Source: Halovulum sp039180525
Lineage (GTDB): Bacteria > Pseudomonadota > Alphaproteobacteria > Rhodobacterales > Rhodobacteraceae
Reading direction: 5' to 3'
Length of the DNA: 64,000 bases
NCBI GenBank assembly: GCA_039180525.1
Contig: JBCDDF010000003.1
Location: forward strand, 1-64,000
In this document: positions 8,059 to 17,885 of the stretch, piece by piece
Layout of the letters: each line of letters opens with the position of its first letter
How positions within the stretch are numbered: the stretch's first letter is position 1
Translations under genes and position numbers: made by a program
The notes under the pieces: generated by a model
Told to the model about the DNA's origin: nothing
Databases searched by the model: none
The model's input: only the letters and a program-made list of their open reading frames with translations

Positions 8059-8284
8059 CTGTTCTTCCTCAAATGACGCGGCAATCCGCTAAGTGCTTAA
8101 CGACCGCGCGCCGGCGGTCCCGTCTTTGTCGCGTGGCGCTGCACTAGGCCCCAGGTTGCCAATTGCGCGTGTGGCCGCGTTACATCGCATGTTCTGGTTT
8201 ACCTCGCTGCAAAAAGACTATCGAGCCAAGCCATATGTGCCCTCACCGCAACGCTCTGCGGGATGCGGGTTCCAAATTGCCGGC

Positions 8285-9706
8285 TCAGCCCAACTCCCGC
8301 ACATCCGTCAGCCGGCCGGTCACCGCCGCGGCAGCGGCCATGGCGGGGCTCAGCAGGTGGGTGCGGCCGCCGCGGCCTTGGCGGCCCTCGAAATTGCGGT
8401 TCGAGGTCGAGGCGCAGCGTTCGCCGGGCTTCAACTGGTCTGGGTTCATGCCTAGGCACATCGAGCAGCCGGCCATGCGCCAATCGAACCCGGCCTCGGT
8501 CAGCTTTTGCGCGATGCCCTCTTCCTCGGCCTGCGCGCGGACCAGCCCTGAGCCGGGCACGATCATCGCGCGGATGCCATCCTTCACGCGGCGGCCCTCC
8601 ATGATGCGGGCAACCTCGCGCAGGTCCTCGATCCGGCCATTGGTGCATGAGCCGATAAAGACCGTGTCGATGGCCACATCCTGCAACCGGGTGCCGGGTT
8701 CGAGCCCCATGTAGTCCAGCGACCGACGCGCGGCATCGACCTTGCCGCCCTCGAAATCCTCGGGCCGCGGGACGATGCCGGTGATCGGCAGCACATCCTC
8801 GGGGCTGGTGCCCCAGGTCACCACCGGTTCGATATCCGCCGCATCCAGGATGACTTCCGCGTCGAAATGGGCGCCCGGATCGGTGAAAAGACCCCTCCAC
8901 GCCTGCAGCGCCATCTCCCAATGCCCCCCTTTGGGCGCGTGCGGCCGACCTTTCACATAGGCGAAGGTCTTTTCGTCGGGCGCGATCAGGCCGGCACGGG
9001 CGCCGCCTTCGATGGCCATGTTGCAGACCGTCATCCGGCCTTCCATCGACAAGCCCCGGATCGCCTCACCCATGTATTCGATGACATGGCCGGTGCCGCC
9101 CGCGGTGCCGGTCTTGCCGATCACCGACAGGGTGATGTCCTTGGCCGTCACGCCCAGGCCCAGCGTGCCGCGCACCTCAACCTTCATGTTCTTGGACTTC
9201 TTCTGGATCAGCGTCTGGGTGGCCAGCACATGCTCCACCTCGCTGGTGCCGATGCCGTGCGCCAACGCCCCGAACGCGCCATGCGTAGCTGTGTGACTGT
9301 CGCCGCAAACGATGGTCATGCCGGGCTGCGTCCAACCCTGCTCGGGCCCGATGATATGCACGATGCCCTGCCGTACATCGTCGACATCGTACATCTCGAC
9401 GCCGAACTCCCTGGCGTTGTTGCGCAGCGCCTCCACCTGGATGCGGCTTTGTTCATCCTTGATGCCCTGAATCCGGGTCGGGTCGGTGGGCACGTTGTGG
9501 TCGGGCACGGCGACGGTCTTTTTCGGCGCCCGCACCGGCCGCCCGGCCATGCGCAAACCCTCAAAGGCCTGCGGGCTAGTGACCTCGTGCACCAAATGGC
9601 GGTCGATATAAAGCAGCCCGGTGCCGTCGTCGGCCTCGTGCACCAGATGGGCGTCCCAGACTTTGTCGTAAAGCGTGCGCGGAGCGGAATTCGATTCTGC
9701 GGTCAT
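8285..9706 (-). CDS. leuC: 3-isopropylmalate dehydratase large subunit
   Basis: LeuC carries the [4Fe-4S] cluster of isopropylmalate isomerase. The 473-residue protein shows the aconitase-family cluster ligands: VFIGSCTNGRIEDLR near residue 350 and GCSMCLGMN near 410. The active-site HLVHEVTSPQAFEGLR is near the N-terminus, and GDSHTATHGAFGALAHGIG near residue 135. The ATG at 9706 gives the expected MTAESNSAPRTLYDKVWDAH start. It is divergent from the mechanosensitive channel gene across a 246-bp intergenic region that must hold both promoters. I looked there for a Leu-rich leader peptide attenuator and saw none. Confidence 0.97.
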   Translation of the reverse strand: MTAESNSAPRTLYDKVWDAHLVHEADDGTGLLYIDRHLVHEVTSPQAFEGLRMAGRPVRAPKKTVAVPDHNVPTDPTRIQGIKDEQSRIQVEALRNNAREFGVEMYDVDDVRQGIVHIIGPEQGWTQPGMTIVCGDSHTATHGAFGALAHGIGTSEVEHVLATQTLIQKKSKNMKVEVRGTLGLGVTAKDITLSVIGKTGTAGGTGHVIEYMGEAIRGLSMEGRMTVCNMAIEGGARAGLIAPDEKTFAYVKGRPHAPKGGHWEMALQAWRGLFTDPGAHFDAEVILDAADIEPVVTWGTSPEDVLPITGIVPRPEDFEGGKVDAARRSLDYMGLEPGTRLQDVAIDTVFIGSCTNGRIEDLREVARIMEGRRVKDGIRAMIVPGSGLVRAQAEEEGIAQKLTEAGFDWRMAGCSMCLGMNPDQLKPGERCASTSNRNFEGRQGRGGRTHLLSPAMAAAAAVTGRLTDVRELG

Positions 9707-9952
9707 GGCATGTCTCGCCTAAGATGTGACGGATAGCTAGAAACGGGGCGGGCCGCGTTTCAGCCGCGCAAGTCGCGGGTACGCGCGAAAAAGCGCCACG
9801 GTAGGCGGCGCCGATCCCCGATATCGAATAGTCCAGACATGCTTTTTTCATAGGCTCCCGCAATGGTGAGGGCAAGCCGCTTTGACATCACGCCGAACCG
9901 TCCGTAGGGCTGCCCACCGACCTTTGACCACGAAACGACGCCGAAACGCCCC

Positions 9953-12172
9953 ATGCTGTACCGCCTGATCGCCTTGCTCTGCCTTATGACGGCACTCGCC
10001 CAGCCGCTGTGGGCGCAAAGCCTGGTGCCGGGCGCCACCCAGCCCGATACCGGATCGGCGGAGACCGGCGGCGACGCTGTCCCGGCCGATCCGACCCAAA
10101 CGTTGATCGAGATCCTGCGCGACGACGCCGCGCGAGAGGCGCTGATTTCGCGGTTGGAACAGGCTGTGCCCGAGCAGGAGGGCGCCGCCACCGAAGACCC
10201 GGGGCGGACGGTCGGCCGGCAGGTGGCGGAGATCACCCAAGGCGCGGCAGAGCGCGCCGCCGAAATGCTTCAGGGCCTGGTCGATCGGCTGCGCAACCTA
10301 CCCATGACGGTCGAGGATCTGTCCGGGGCGATCGACCCGGACGTGGTCATCGATGCCCTAACCGATCTGGCCTTCGTGATCGCGGCGACCTATGCATCCT
10401 TCATCCTTCTGCGGCTGCTGTCGCGCGGGATTTCCGCGCGTCTGGAACGCCGCGCCAAGGGCGTCGGTTGGTTGCAGACGCTGGCGCTGTCGCTCTTGTC
10501 CTCCGCCATCGATGTGGTCGTGGTCGCCCTGGCCTGGGCGGCCGGTTACGCGCTTACAGTGGCGTTTTCCGACGGGTTCGGCGTCATTCAGATCCGGCAG
10601 ACGCTCTATCTGAATGCGTTTCTGACCGTCGAGCTGGCCAAGGTGGCGGGCCGTGCGGTACTTGCCCCCCGCTTCTCCGATCTGCGCCTTGTCGCGCTGT
10701 CGGACTTCGCCGCCAAACGGATCTGGCGCTGGCTGAACTTCATGATCACGCTGATCGGCTATGGGCTGCTTTTGGCGGTGCCCATCGTCAATCTGGCAAC
10801 CGGGTACATCCCCGGCGCGGCTTTGGGGCTGACGATCTCTGTTCTGGGTATTCTTTACACGATGTATCGGGTGCATGCAGTGCGGCGCCCGGTGGCGCAA
10901 TGGCTTCACCGCGATGCGCCCGATCCCGTGGAGGATGACGCGCCGGCGGTGGACCGCACGCCGCTTTTGGCGCGGCTTGCGGGGCTGTGGCATGTGCCAT
11001 TGCAGGGGTATCTGCTGACGCTGCTGGTCCTGGTGCTTGTGCGCCCGGGCAATGTTCTTTTGCCGTTGCTCCAGGTCTCGGCTTGGGTGGTGGGTATCGT
11101 TCTGGCCGGGCTGGTCGCGGCCGACCTGCTGCGTCGGGTCGCGCGGCACGGTGTGGTGCTGCCCGACTACATCACAAGTCGGCTGCCGCTGCTGCAGCAC
11201 CGGCTGAACGGGTTACTGCCGAAGATCCTGTTGGTGTTACGGCTCGCCATCGTCGCCCTGGTGATCGCGTTCTCGCTGGATGCGATGGGGCTTTGGGACA
11301 TCTCCGCCTGGTTTGCATCCGACCGGGGCGGCGCATTCCTGGCGGCGATCGTCTCCGCCACGCTGGTCATTCTGGTCGCCATCGCGCTGTGGCTGGCGCT
11401 GGCGTCCTGGGTCGAATACCGACTGAACCCGCTTTACGGCCAGGCACCGACTGCGCGTGTCACCACCCTGCTGACGCTGCTGCGCAACGCCGCGACGATC
11501 GCGCTCATGGTGCTGACACTGATGTTCGTGTTGTCCGAACTGGGGCTGGACATCGCCCCGCTTCTGGCCTCGGCCGGTGTGTTGGGGCTCGCCATCGGCT
11601 TCGGCGCGCAAAAGATGGTGCAGGACATCATCACCGGCATCTTCATCCAGTTCGAAAACGCCATCAATGTCGGCGACGTGATCTCCGTCGGCGGGGTAAC
11701 CGGCACGGTGGAGAAGCTGACCGTCCGCTCCGTCTCGATTCGCGACCTGCAGGGGATCTTTCACATCGTCCCGTTCTCCTCGGTCGATCTTGTGTCGAAC
11801 TACATGCGCGACTTTTCGTTCTACGTCGCCGATATCGGCGTCGCCTACCGCGAGAACGTCGATGAAGTGAAACAGGCGATGCTGGACGCGTTCGAAACCC
11901 TGCGCGAAGACGCAGAGATCCGCCGCAAGCTGCTGGACGATCTGCAGTGGTTGGGGCTGGAGAGTTTCGGTGACAGCGCCGTCGTCATCCGGGCGCGGAT
12001 CAAGACGGTGCCCGGCGAACAATGGGGCATCGGGCGGGCCTATAACGCGATCCTGAAGAAGATCTTCGACGAGCGCGGGATAGAGATGCCGTTCCCGCAT
12101 CAGACGATCTATTTCGGCGAGGATCACAAGGGCCAGGCGCCGCCCCTGCGCATCCGCCAGCAGGGCGGATAG
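9953..12172 (+). CDS. MscS-family mechanosensitive ion channel with large periplasmic and membrane N-terminal part
   Basis: A 739-residue channel-type protein. A signal peptide (MLYRLIALLCLMTALAQPLWAQ) precedes an acidic periplasmic domain of about 110 residues, then about ten hydrophobic segments between residues 140 and 560. The MscS pore helix and beta domain are clear: GVLGLAIGFGAQKMVQDIIT (residues 539-558), then GIFIQFENAINVGDVISVGG and the beta-domain VEKLTVRSVSIRDLQG. The C-terminal alpha/beta domain runs to about 735. Length and topology resemble the large MscS paralogues (YbiO/MscM type) that open under hypoosmotic shock. It is monocistronic and divergent from leuC. Which ion it favours cannot be told from sequence. 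Confidence 0.88.
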   Translation: MLYRLIALLCLMTALAQPLWAQSLVPGATQPDTGSAETGGDAVPADPTQTLIEILRDDAAREALISRLEQAVPEQEGAATEDPGRTVGRQVAEITQGAAERAAEMLQGLVDRLRNLPMTVEDLSGAIDPDVVIDALTDLAFVIAATYASFILLRLLSRGISARLERRAKGVGWLQTLALSLLSSAIDVVVVALAWAAGYALTVAFSDGFGVIQIRQTLYLNAFLTVELAKVAGRAVLAPRFSDLRLVALSDFAAKRIWRWLNFMITLIGYGLLLAVPIVNLATGYIPGAALGLTISVLGILYTMYRVHAVRRPVAQWLHRDAPDPVEDDAPAVDRTPLLARLAGLWHVPLQGYLLTLLVLVLVRPGNVLLPLLQVSAWVVGIVLAGLVAADLLRRVARHGVVLPDYITSRLPLLQHRLNGLLPKILLVLRLAIVALVIAFSLDAMGLWDISAWFASDRGGAFLAAIVSATLVILVAIALWLALASWVEYRLNPLYGQAPTARVTTLLTLLRNAATIALMVLTLMFVLSELGLDIAPLLASAGVLGLAIGFGAQKMVQDIITGIFIQFENAINVGDVISVGGVTGTVEKLTVRSVSIRDLQGIFHIVPFSSVDLVSNYMRDFSFYVADIGVAYRENVDEVKQAMLDAFETLREDAEIRRKLLDDLQWLGLESFGDSAVVIRARIKTVPGEQWGIGRAYNAILKKIFDERGIEMPFPHQTIYFGEDHKGQAPPLRIRQQGG

Positions 12173-12292
12173 GCCTCAGCGCCGCGCGGTGGAACCCAGG
12201 CGCGCCAACGGGGAACGCCGCAGGGCGGTAGGCATACGACCCGGCATCCGGTACCGCACCTTGTGTAATGGGCCAGTCCGGGGAGGGGAAAA

Positions 12293-12965
12293 ATGCGCAG
12301 CTTCGCCGAGATTTTCACGCTCAGCGCCGAACGCCAGGGTGGCGCCGAAGCACTGGAGGCTAAACTGGCTCCGCCCGAGACCGCCCAGATTCTCCGCGCG
12401 ATCGCGGATGACCGGTGGCTGTCGGCCATGACGCGGACGGTGTTGCAGGCCGGGTTCAACTGGAAAGTCGTGGAAAGCATGTGGCCCGGTTTCGAGACCG
12501 CCTTTGACGGTTTCGACCCGGCCAAATGCGCCATCCTGGACGATGATGCGCTGGCCGCGCTGGCCAAAGACACCAGCATCGTCCGCCATGGTGCCAAGAT
12601 CGCCGCAGTGCGCGAAAAAAAACGCCGTCTTCGTGCGCGACATCCACAACGAGGCCGGCGGCTTCGGCGCCTGGGTCGCCGACTGGTCGCGCGAGGATTT
12701 TACCGGGCTTTTGGCCGTGTTGAAATTGCGCGGCACCCGGCTGGGCGGCGGCACCGGGCAGTATTTTCTGCGCTCCATGGGCGCGGACGGCTTTATTTTG
12801 TCGCGCGATTTCGTGGCCCGGCTGATCGCCGAGGGCGTGGTCGACAAGGCACCCAGTTCCAAACGCGATATGGCCGCGGTGCAGGACGCCTTCACCACCT
12901 GGTCGGTGGAATCGGGCCGGTCGCTGAAGGAAGTCAGCCGCGTCCTGGCCATGAGCATCGGCTGA
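12293..12965 (+). pseudogene. tag: DNA-3-methyladenine glycosylase I, frameshifted at an A8 tract
   Basis: Two overlapping frames together make one Tag-like protein of about 224 residues. The first begins at ATG 12293 after the ribosome binding site GGGGAGGGG, reads MRSFAEIFTLSAERQGG, and contains the family core FNWKVVESMWPGFETAFDGF and IVRHGAKIAAVRE. Homology then leaves this frame at an A8 run (12615-12622) and continues in the next frame as NAVFVRDIHNEAGGFGAWVA, to the stop at 12965. One A fewer restores a continuous reading (VREKNAVFV). In this family Tag removes 3-methyladenine from alkylated DNA. As written the gene is broken; a sequencing error, true mutation, or slippage on the A8 run are all possible. 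Confidence 0.8.
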
Positions 12966-13018
12966 ACGATTGGCGCCAGGCCGGGTTGCGGCTATCTAAG
13001 ACGTGAAGGAGACACCTC

Positions 13019-14233
<1,215 letters not shown>

Positions 14234-14300
14234 GCTGCGGCGGCCCCATTCGCCGTTCGCCGATGCATCCACGGCTGACACCTGGGCAGAGCCATCTGGA

Positions 14301-14386
14301 GCCCGGCCCCGGCGCGGCGGGGTGGGTGCTTGAGGCGCAAGCCCACGGCGCCACGACGGCTCGGGTGGGCCGCGCCGGGGCCGGGC
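14301..14386. repeat. Perfect 18-bp G+C inverted repeat in the gcdH-metK gap
   Basis: Arms at 14301-14318 (GCCCGGCCCCGGCGCGGC) and 14369-14386 are exact reverse complements separated by 50 nt. The spacer itself folds: GTGGG-TG-CTTG against CAAGCCCAC makes a smaller hairpin with a bulge. In RNA this would be a very stable stem ending about 75 nt before the metK start. There is no T tract, so it is not a classical intrinsic terminator. It could insulate gcdH from metK, stabilise the metK leader, or be a mobile repeat. Confidence 0.75.
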
Positions 14387-14460
14387 GGGGCCAGGCATGT
14401 TGCGCCCATCCCGCAGCTTCGCTACCAGATCGGCCAAGTCAAATCCTCGGGGACGACCAG

Positions 14461-15645
14461 ATGAACATCCGGCAGAACTATCTATTCACTTCCGAGTCGG
14501 TCTCGGAAGGGCACCCGGACAAGGTCTGCGATCAGATATCCGACGCGATCATCGACATGATCCTTGCCCGCGAGCCGGAGGCGCGCGTGGCCGTCGAAAC
14601 CGCGGCGACCACGAACAAGGTCGTGCTGATGGGCGAGGTGAAGATTTCCGACGACAACGCGGTGACGCCCGAGGAAATCAGCGCCGCCGCGCGCGACGTT
14701 ATCCGCCAGATCGGATATCGTCAGAAGGGCTTCCACTTCAAGACCGCCTCCATCGACTGCTACGTCCACGAACAGTCTCAGGACATTGCCCAAGGCGTCG
14801 ATGCGGCCGATAACAAAGACGAGGGCGCCGGCGACCAAGGCATCATGTTCGGCTATGCCACCGACGAGACGCCGGAGTTGATGCCCGCGCCGATTCTCTA
14901 TGCGCACAAGATCCTCAAGCGTCTGTCCGAAGCGCGCCACAGCGGCGCCGAACCCAGCCTCGGCCCCGACGCCAAATCGCAACTGACCATCGAGTACCGG
15001 GATGGCCGCCCCGCCCGCGTCCACACGGTGGTGCTGTCGACCCAGCATCTGGATGGAGAGATGACCTCCGACGACGTGCGCGCGGTTGTGGAGCCCTACA
15101 TCCGCGAAACTCTGCCGGACAGCTGGCTGGACGCGGAAACGGTCTGGCATGTGAACCCCACCGGCCGGTTCGTGATCGGTGGACCGGACGGCGATGCCGG
15201 ACTGACTGGGCGCAAGATTATCGTCGACACCTATGGCGGCGCGGCGCCCCATGGCGGCGGCGCGTTTTCCGGCAAGGACCCCACCAAAGTGGATCGCTCC
15301 GCGGCCTATGCCGCGCGGTATCTGGCCAAGAACGTGGTCGCCGCGGGGCTGGCCCGGCGCTGTGTCATTCAGCTCAGCTATGCCATCGGCGTGCCCGAAC
15401 CGCTGTCGATCTATGTCGACACCCAAGGCACCGGCGAGGTCGATCCGGCCCGCATCGGAGCGGCGCTGCGCGAGACCATGGTGCTGACCCCGCGGGGTAT
15501 CCGCACGCATCTGGGCCTAAACCGCGCGATCTATCAGCGCACCGCGGCCTATGGACATTTCGGCCGCGCGCCAGAGGCCGACGGCGGGTTTTCCTGGGAA
15601 CGCACCGACCTGGCGGAGGCGCTGAAATCCGTCATCCAGGGCTGA
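14461..15645 (+). CDS. metK: S-adenosylmethionine synthetase
   Basis: MetK makes S-adenosylmethionine from methionine and ATP in the cytoplasm. From the ATG at 14461 the protein has 394 residues, close to the usual length. Diagnostic motifs are TSESVSEGHPDKVCDQISDA (N-terminal ATP/Mg site), GAGDQGIMFGYA near residue 120 and GGGAFSGKDPTKVDRSAAYA near 260, all intact. An open frame continues upstream to 14263, but the family begins at MNIRQNYLFTSES and GGGGA lies eight bases before that ATG. The 227-bp leader holds a large inverted repeat; I saw no convincing SAM riboswitch. The MurJ-like gene starts 13 bp after its stop, so they are likely cotranscribed. Confidence 0.97.
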   Translation: MNIRQNYLFTSESVSEGHPDKVCDQISDAIIDMILAREPEARVAVETAATTNKVVLMGEVKISDDNAVTPEEISAAARDVIRQIGYRQKGFHFKTASIDCYVHEQSQDIAQGVDAADNKDEGAGDQGIMFGYATDETPELMPAPILYAHKILKRLSEARHSGAEPSLGPDAKSQLTIEYRDGRPARVHTVVLSTQHLDGEMTSDDVRAVVEPYIRETLPDSWLDAETVWHVNPTGRFVIGGPDGDAGLTGRKIIVDTYGGAAPHGGGAFSGKDPTKVDRSAAYAARYLAKNVVAAGLARRCVIQLSYAIGVPEPLSIYVDTQGTGEVDPARIGAALRETMVLTPRGIRTHLGLNRAIYQRTAAYGHFGRAPEADGGFSWERTDLAEALKSVIQG

Positions 15646-15658
15646 CCCTCGGCCGCGC

Positions 15659-16924
15659 GTGAGCACCGTCTTTCGCGCCACGCTCGTTTTCAGCGCCGCC
15701 ATCGCGCTCGGCCGCGTGATCGGCTTTCTGCGCGAGGTTTTGCTGGCCGCACGCCTGGGCGTCAGCGCCGAGGCGGACATCGCCGTCGTGCTGGTCACCC
15801 TGCCGGATCTTCTGGTCGGGATGTTTCTGACGGGCGGTTTCACATTCGCCCTTGTGCCCGCCCTGCGCCGGCAGCCGCAAGCGGAGCAGGCGGCCGGCTT
15901 TCGCCTGGTCGCCACGTGCGGGATGGTGGTGTCCGGGCTGCTCGCCGTGGCCGTCGCGGTTGCGCCCGACGCCGTGTTCGGCCTGCTGACCAACGCCCTG
16001 GCGCCGGCAGAGACCGCACCCTACCACCCCCATCTGCGTTGGGCCGCCGCATCCATCCCGTTCGGCGCGGCGGCAATCCTGGCGGGCGCTTGGCACAATG
16101 TCCGGGGTGTTTTCTATGGGGTCGGCCTGGGCACTGTCGTCTATACCGCCACCATCTGTGCGTTTCTTCTGCTCGGCAGCACGCCCGCCGCCATTCTGGG
16201 GTGGCTGACGGTCGGCATTGTGCTGGCCGGCTTTGTGCGGCTGGGGCTGATGACGACACTCAGCCGGCCGCCCTGGCGCCCCAGCCTGCGCGCCGCCCCG
16301 GGCATCGACGTAAGGTTTGTCCGCCTGTTCGCGGCCGGCGTCGTATCACTGGGGCTGACGGTGCTGGCGCGCATTCTGTTCCGCACAATCGCCGGCAGCG
16401 AGGGCGAGGGGGCGCTTTCGGTCTTTGCCTATGCGATGCGGATATACGAAATGCCGGTCAGCATGATCATCCTGCCGCTGGCGACGGTTCTGCTGCCGAC
16501 GCTCAGCGCCGCCGCGGCGCCGCCGGTGCGGCTGTTGCGGCGCAGCGTGGCCGCTATGCTGGGATTGGCGGTGCTGGGCGTGATCCTGACCTATTGGATC
16601 GGCGAACCGGTCATGCGGCTTCTGTTCCAGCGCGGTGCGATGGGGGCAGAGGAAGTGTCCGCCCTGACGGCGATCCTGCAGGTACTTATCTGGGCACTGC
16701 CCTTCGCCGCCGTCGAACACATCGCGGGCACGATGCTCAACGCCGCCCAGCGCACCGGGGTGCTGATGGTCAACACCTCCGTCGGTCTGGCGCTCGGCGC
16801 CGGCGTCGCGCTGGTCTGGCCGCACGCCGCGGCCCAAGGCTTTGTGTTGTTCGCCGCAGTGACGGCGGGGCTGAATGTCTATCGCGCGGGACTGTTGCCA
16901 GCGTTAATCGGGCCGCGCCCATGA
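15659..16924 (+). CDS. MurJ/MviN-family lipid-linked oligosaccharide flippase
   Basis: A 421-residue, highly hydrophobic protein with about 12 predicted membrane segments. The first reads VFSAAIALGRVIGFLREVLL, the conserved opening of the MviN/MurJ family (substrate cavity Arg residues near positions 19 and 24). It is about 90 residues shorter than typical essential MurJ, lacking two extra C-terminal helices, so it may be a dedicated polysaccharide flippase rather than the lipid II flippase. The start is GTG at 15659, 13 bp after metK. Its stop overlaps the aldolase start in an ATGA, indicating translational coupling. Confidence 0.8.
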   Translation: MSTVFRATLVFSAAIALGRVIGFLREVLLAARLGVSAEADIAVVLVTLPDLLVGMFLTGGFTFALVPALRRQPQAEQAAGFRLVATCGMVVSGLLAVAVAVAPDAVFGLLTNALAPAETAPYHPHLRWAAASIPFGAAAILAGAWHNVRGVFYGVGLGTVVYTATICAFLLLGSTPAAILGWLTVGIVLAGFVRLGLMTTLSRPPWRPSLRAAPGIDVRFVRLFAAGVVSLGLTVLARILFRTIAGSEGEGALSVFAYAMRIYEMPVSMIILPLATVLLPTLSAAAAPPVRLLRRSVAAMLGLAVLGVILTYWIGEPVMRLLFQRGAMGAEEVSALTAILQVLIWALPFAAVEHIAGTMLNAAQRTGVLMVNTSVGLALGAGVALVWPHAAAQGFVLFAAVTAGLNVYRAGLLPALIGPRP

Positions 16925-17742
16925 CCCAGCTTTGCACGATGATGATCACCGCCGATCCCGGCATAGCGGCGCATGCCGTGGGCGCGGGGCTCGACATGCT
17001 GTTCGTCGATCTGGAACGCGACGGCAAAGCCGCGCGCCAGGGGCATCTGGACACCTGGAAATCGCCGCATGTCATGGCGGATGTCGCGCGTCTGCGCGCA
17101 GCGGTGCCCGACGCGCGGCTGATGGCGCGGCTCAACCCCTGGTCCGACCGGTCCGCGGAAGAGGTGGCGGCCGCGCTCGATGCCGGCGCCGATGCGCTGA
17201 TGCTGCCGATGTTCCGCAGTGCCGAGCCGGTGCTGCGCCTGCGCGACGCGATGGGCGCGCGCGCCGCGCTGATCCCCCTGGCGGAAACCGCGGGCGCATT
17301 GGCGGCGCTGCCGCAGATCTTGCAGGACGCCGTGCCCGAACAGGTGCATATCGGCCTGAACGATCTGGCACTCGATATGGGCGCGAAGTTTCTCTTCCAG
17401 CCCTTGGCGGACGGCTCGTTGGAGCGGCCATGCGCCGCGCTGCGCGCCGCCGGCGTTCCCTTCGGCATCGGCGGCGTGGCGCGGCTGGGCGCGGGCGCGG
17501 TACCGGCCGAATTGGTGCTGGGCGAACACGCGCGCCTGGGCTCGAACTGGGTGATCCTGTCGCGCGCATTCCACGACCGCGCCGACACTCTGGCCACACT
17601 GCGCAACGGCATCGATTTCGGCGCGGAGCTCGCGGCGCTGCGGCGCTGCTATGCCGCTTGGCGCAGGGCGTCCCGTCCTGCGCTGGAGAAGAACCGCGCC
17701 GCCTTTCGGAACGCGGTTTCCGTTGCGTCGCAGCAGCGATGA
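16921..17742 (+). CDS. HpcH/HpaI-type aldolase / citrate lyase-family protein
   Basis: A 273-residue TIM-barrel protein. The N-terminal strand MTQLCTMMITADPGIAAHAV leads to GLDMLFVDLERDGK, where the acidic residues match the metal-binding site region of HpcH/HpaI aldolases. Further on are ADALMLPMFRSAEPVLRL, ALIPLAETAGALAALPQIL (the Glu is the usual metal ligand) and HIGLNDLALDMGAKF near residue 142. These enzymes cleave or condense 2-oxo acids with aldehydes; the actual substrate is not readable. Translational coupling to the MurJ-like flippase suggests both act on one glycan, perhaps making a 2-ulosonic-acid-like precursor. The LacI-type operator before zwf begins directly after its stop. 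Confidence 0.75.
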   Translation: MTQLCTMMITADPGIAAHAVGAGLDMLFVDLERDGKAARQGHLDTWKSPHVMADVARLRAAVPDARLMARLNPWSDRSAEEVAAALDAGADALMLPMFRSAEPVLRLRDAMGARAALIPLAETAGALAALPQILQDAVPEQVHIGLNDLALDMGAKFLFQPLADGSLERPCAALRAAGVPFGIGGVARLGAGAVPAELVLGEHARLGSNWVILSRAFHDRADTLATLRNGIDFGAELAALRRCYAAWRRASRPALEKNRAAFRNAVSVASQQR

Positions 17743-17756
17743 TGTTAACGCTAACA
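17743..17756. promoter_or_regulatory. LacI-family operator upstream of the zwf operon
   Basis: The 14-mer TGTTAACGCTAACA has perfect TGTTA/TAACA arms around a central CG, matching the generic LacI-family pattern TGTTAnCGnTAACA. It starts one base after the aldolase stop and 143 bp before zwf. A regulator of this class sensing a sugar or sugar phosphate would suit the downstream Entner-Doudoroff genes. The regulator gene is not in the window. Confidence 0.6.
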
Positions 17757-17785
17757 CAATCGTGGAGGAAGGGCCGTTCGCACGG

Positions 17786-17813
17786 TTGACAGCGCCGGCC
17801 CTGCCCATAGGTT
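17786..17813 (+). promoter_or_regulatory. Candidate sigma-70-type promoter for zwf-edd-eda-pgi
   Basis: A perfect TTGACA at 17786-17791 is followed after 16 bp by TAGGTT at 17808-17813, a weak -10 match. This lies 30 bp downstream of the LacI-type operator and about 70 bp before the zwf start. Upstream placement of the operator would imply looping, activation, or another promoter. Confidence 0.4.
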
Positions 17814-17885
17814 CGCTGTCGACAGCCGCGGGTTCGCGGCAGCCCCGTCGCCTCCAGGCGGCGCAGCCAGGAAAGGGCCCCGGCC

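Noticed and set aside
9707..9952. Leader peptide attenuator for leuC
   Set aside because: The only short minus-strand frame here has few Leu codons and no terminator/antiterminator pair was seen.
14234..14320. Possible SAM/SAH riboswitch upstream of metK (CACCTGGGCAGAGCC then TCTGGAGCC near 14278-14303)
   Set aside because: It faintly resembles the SAM/SAH consensus, but the pseudoknot pairing does not form by eye and it lies about 160 nt before the metK start, whereas known examples sit at the ribosome binding site.
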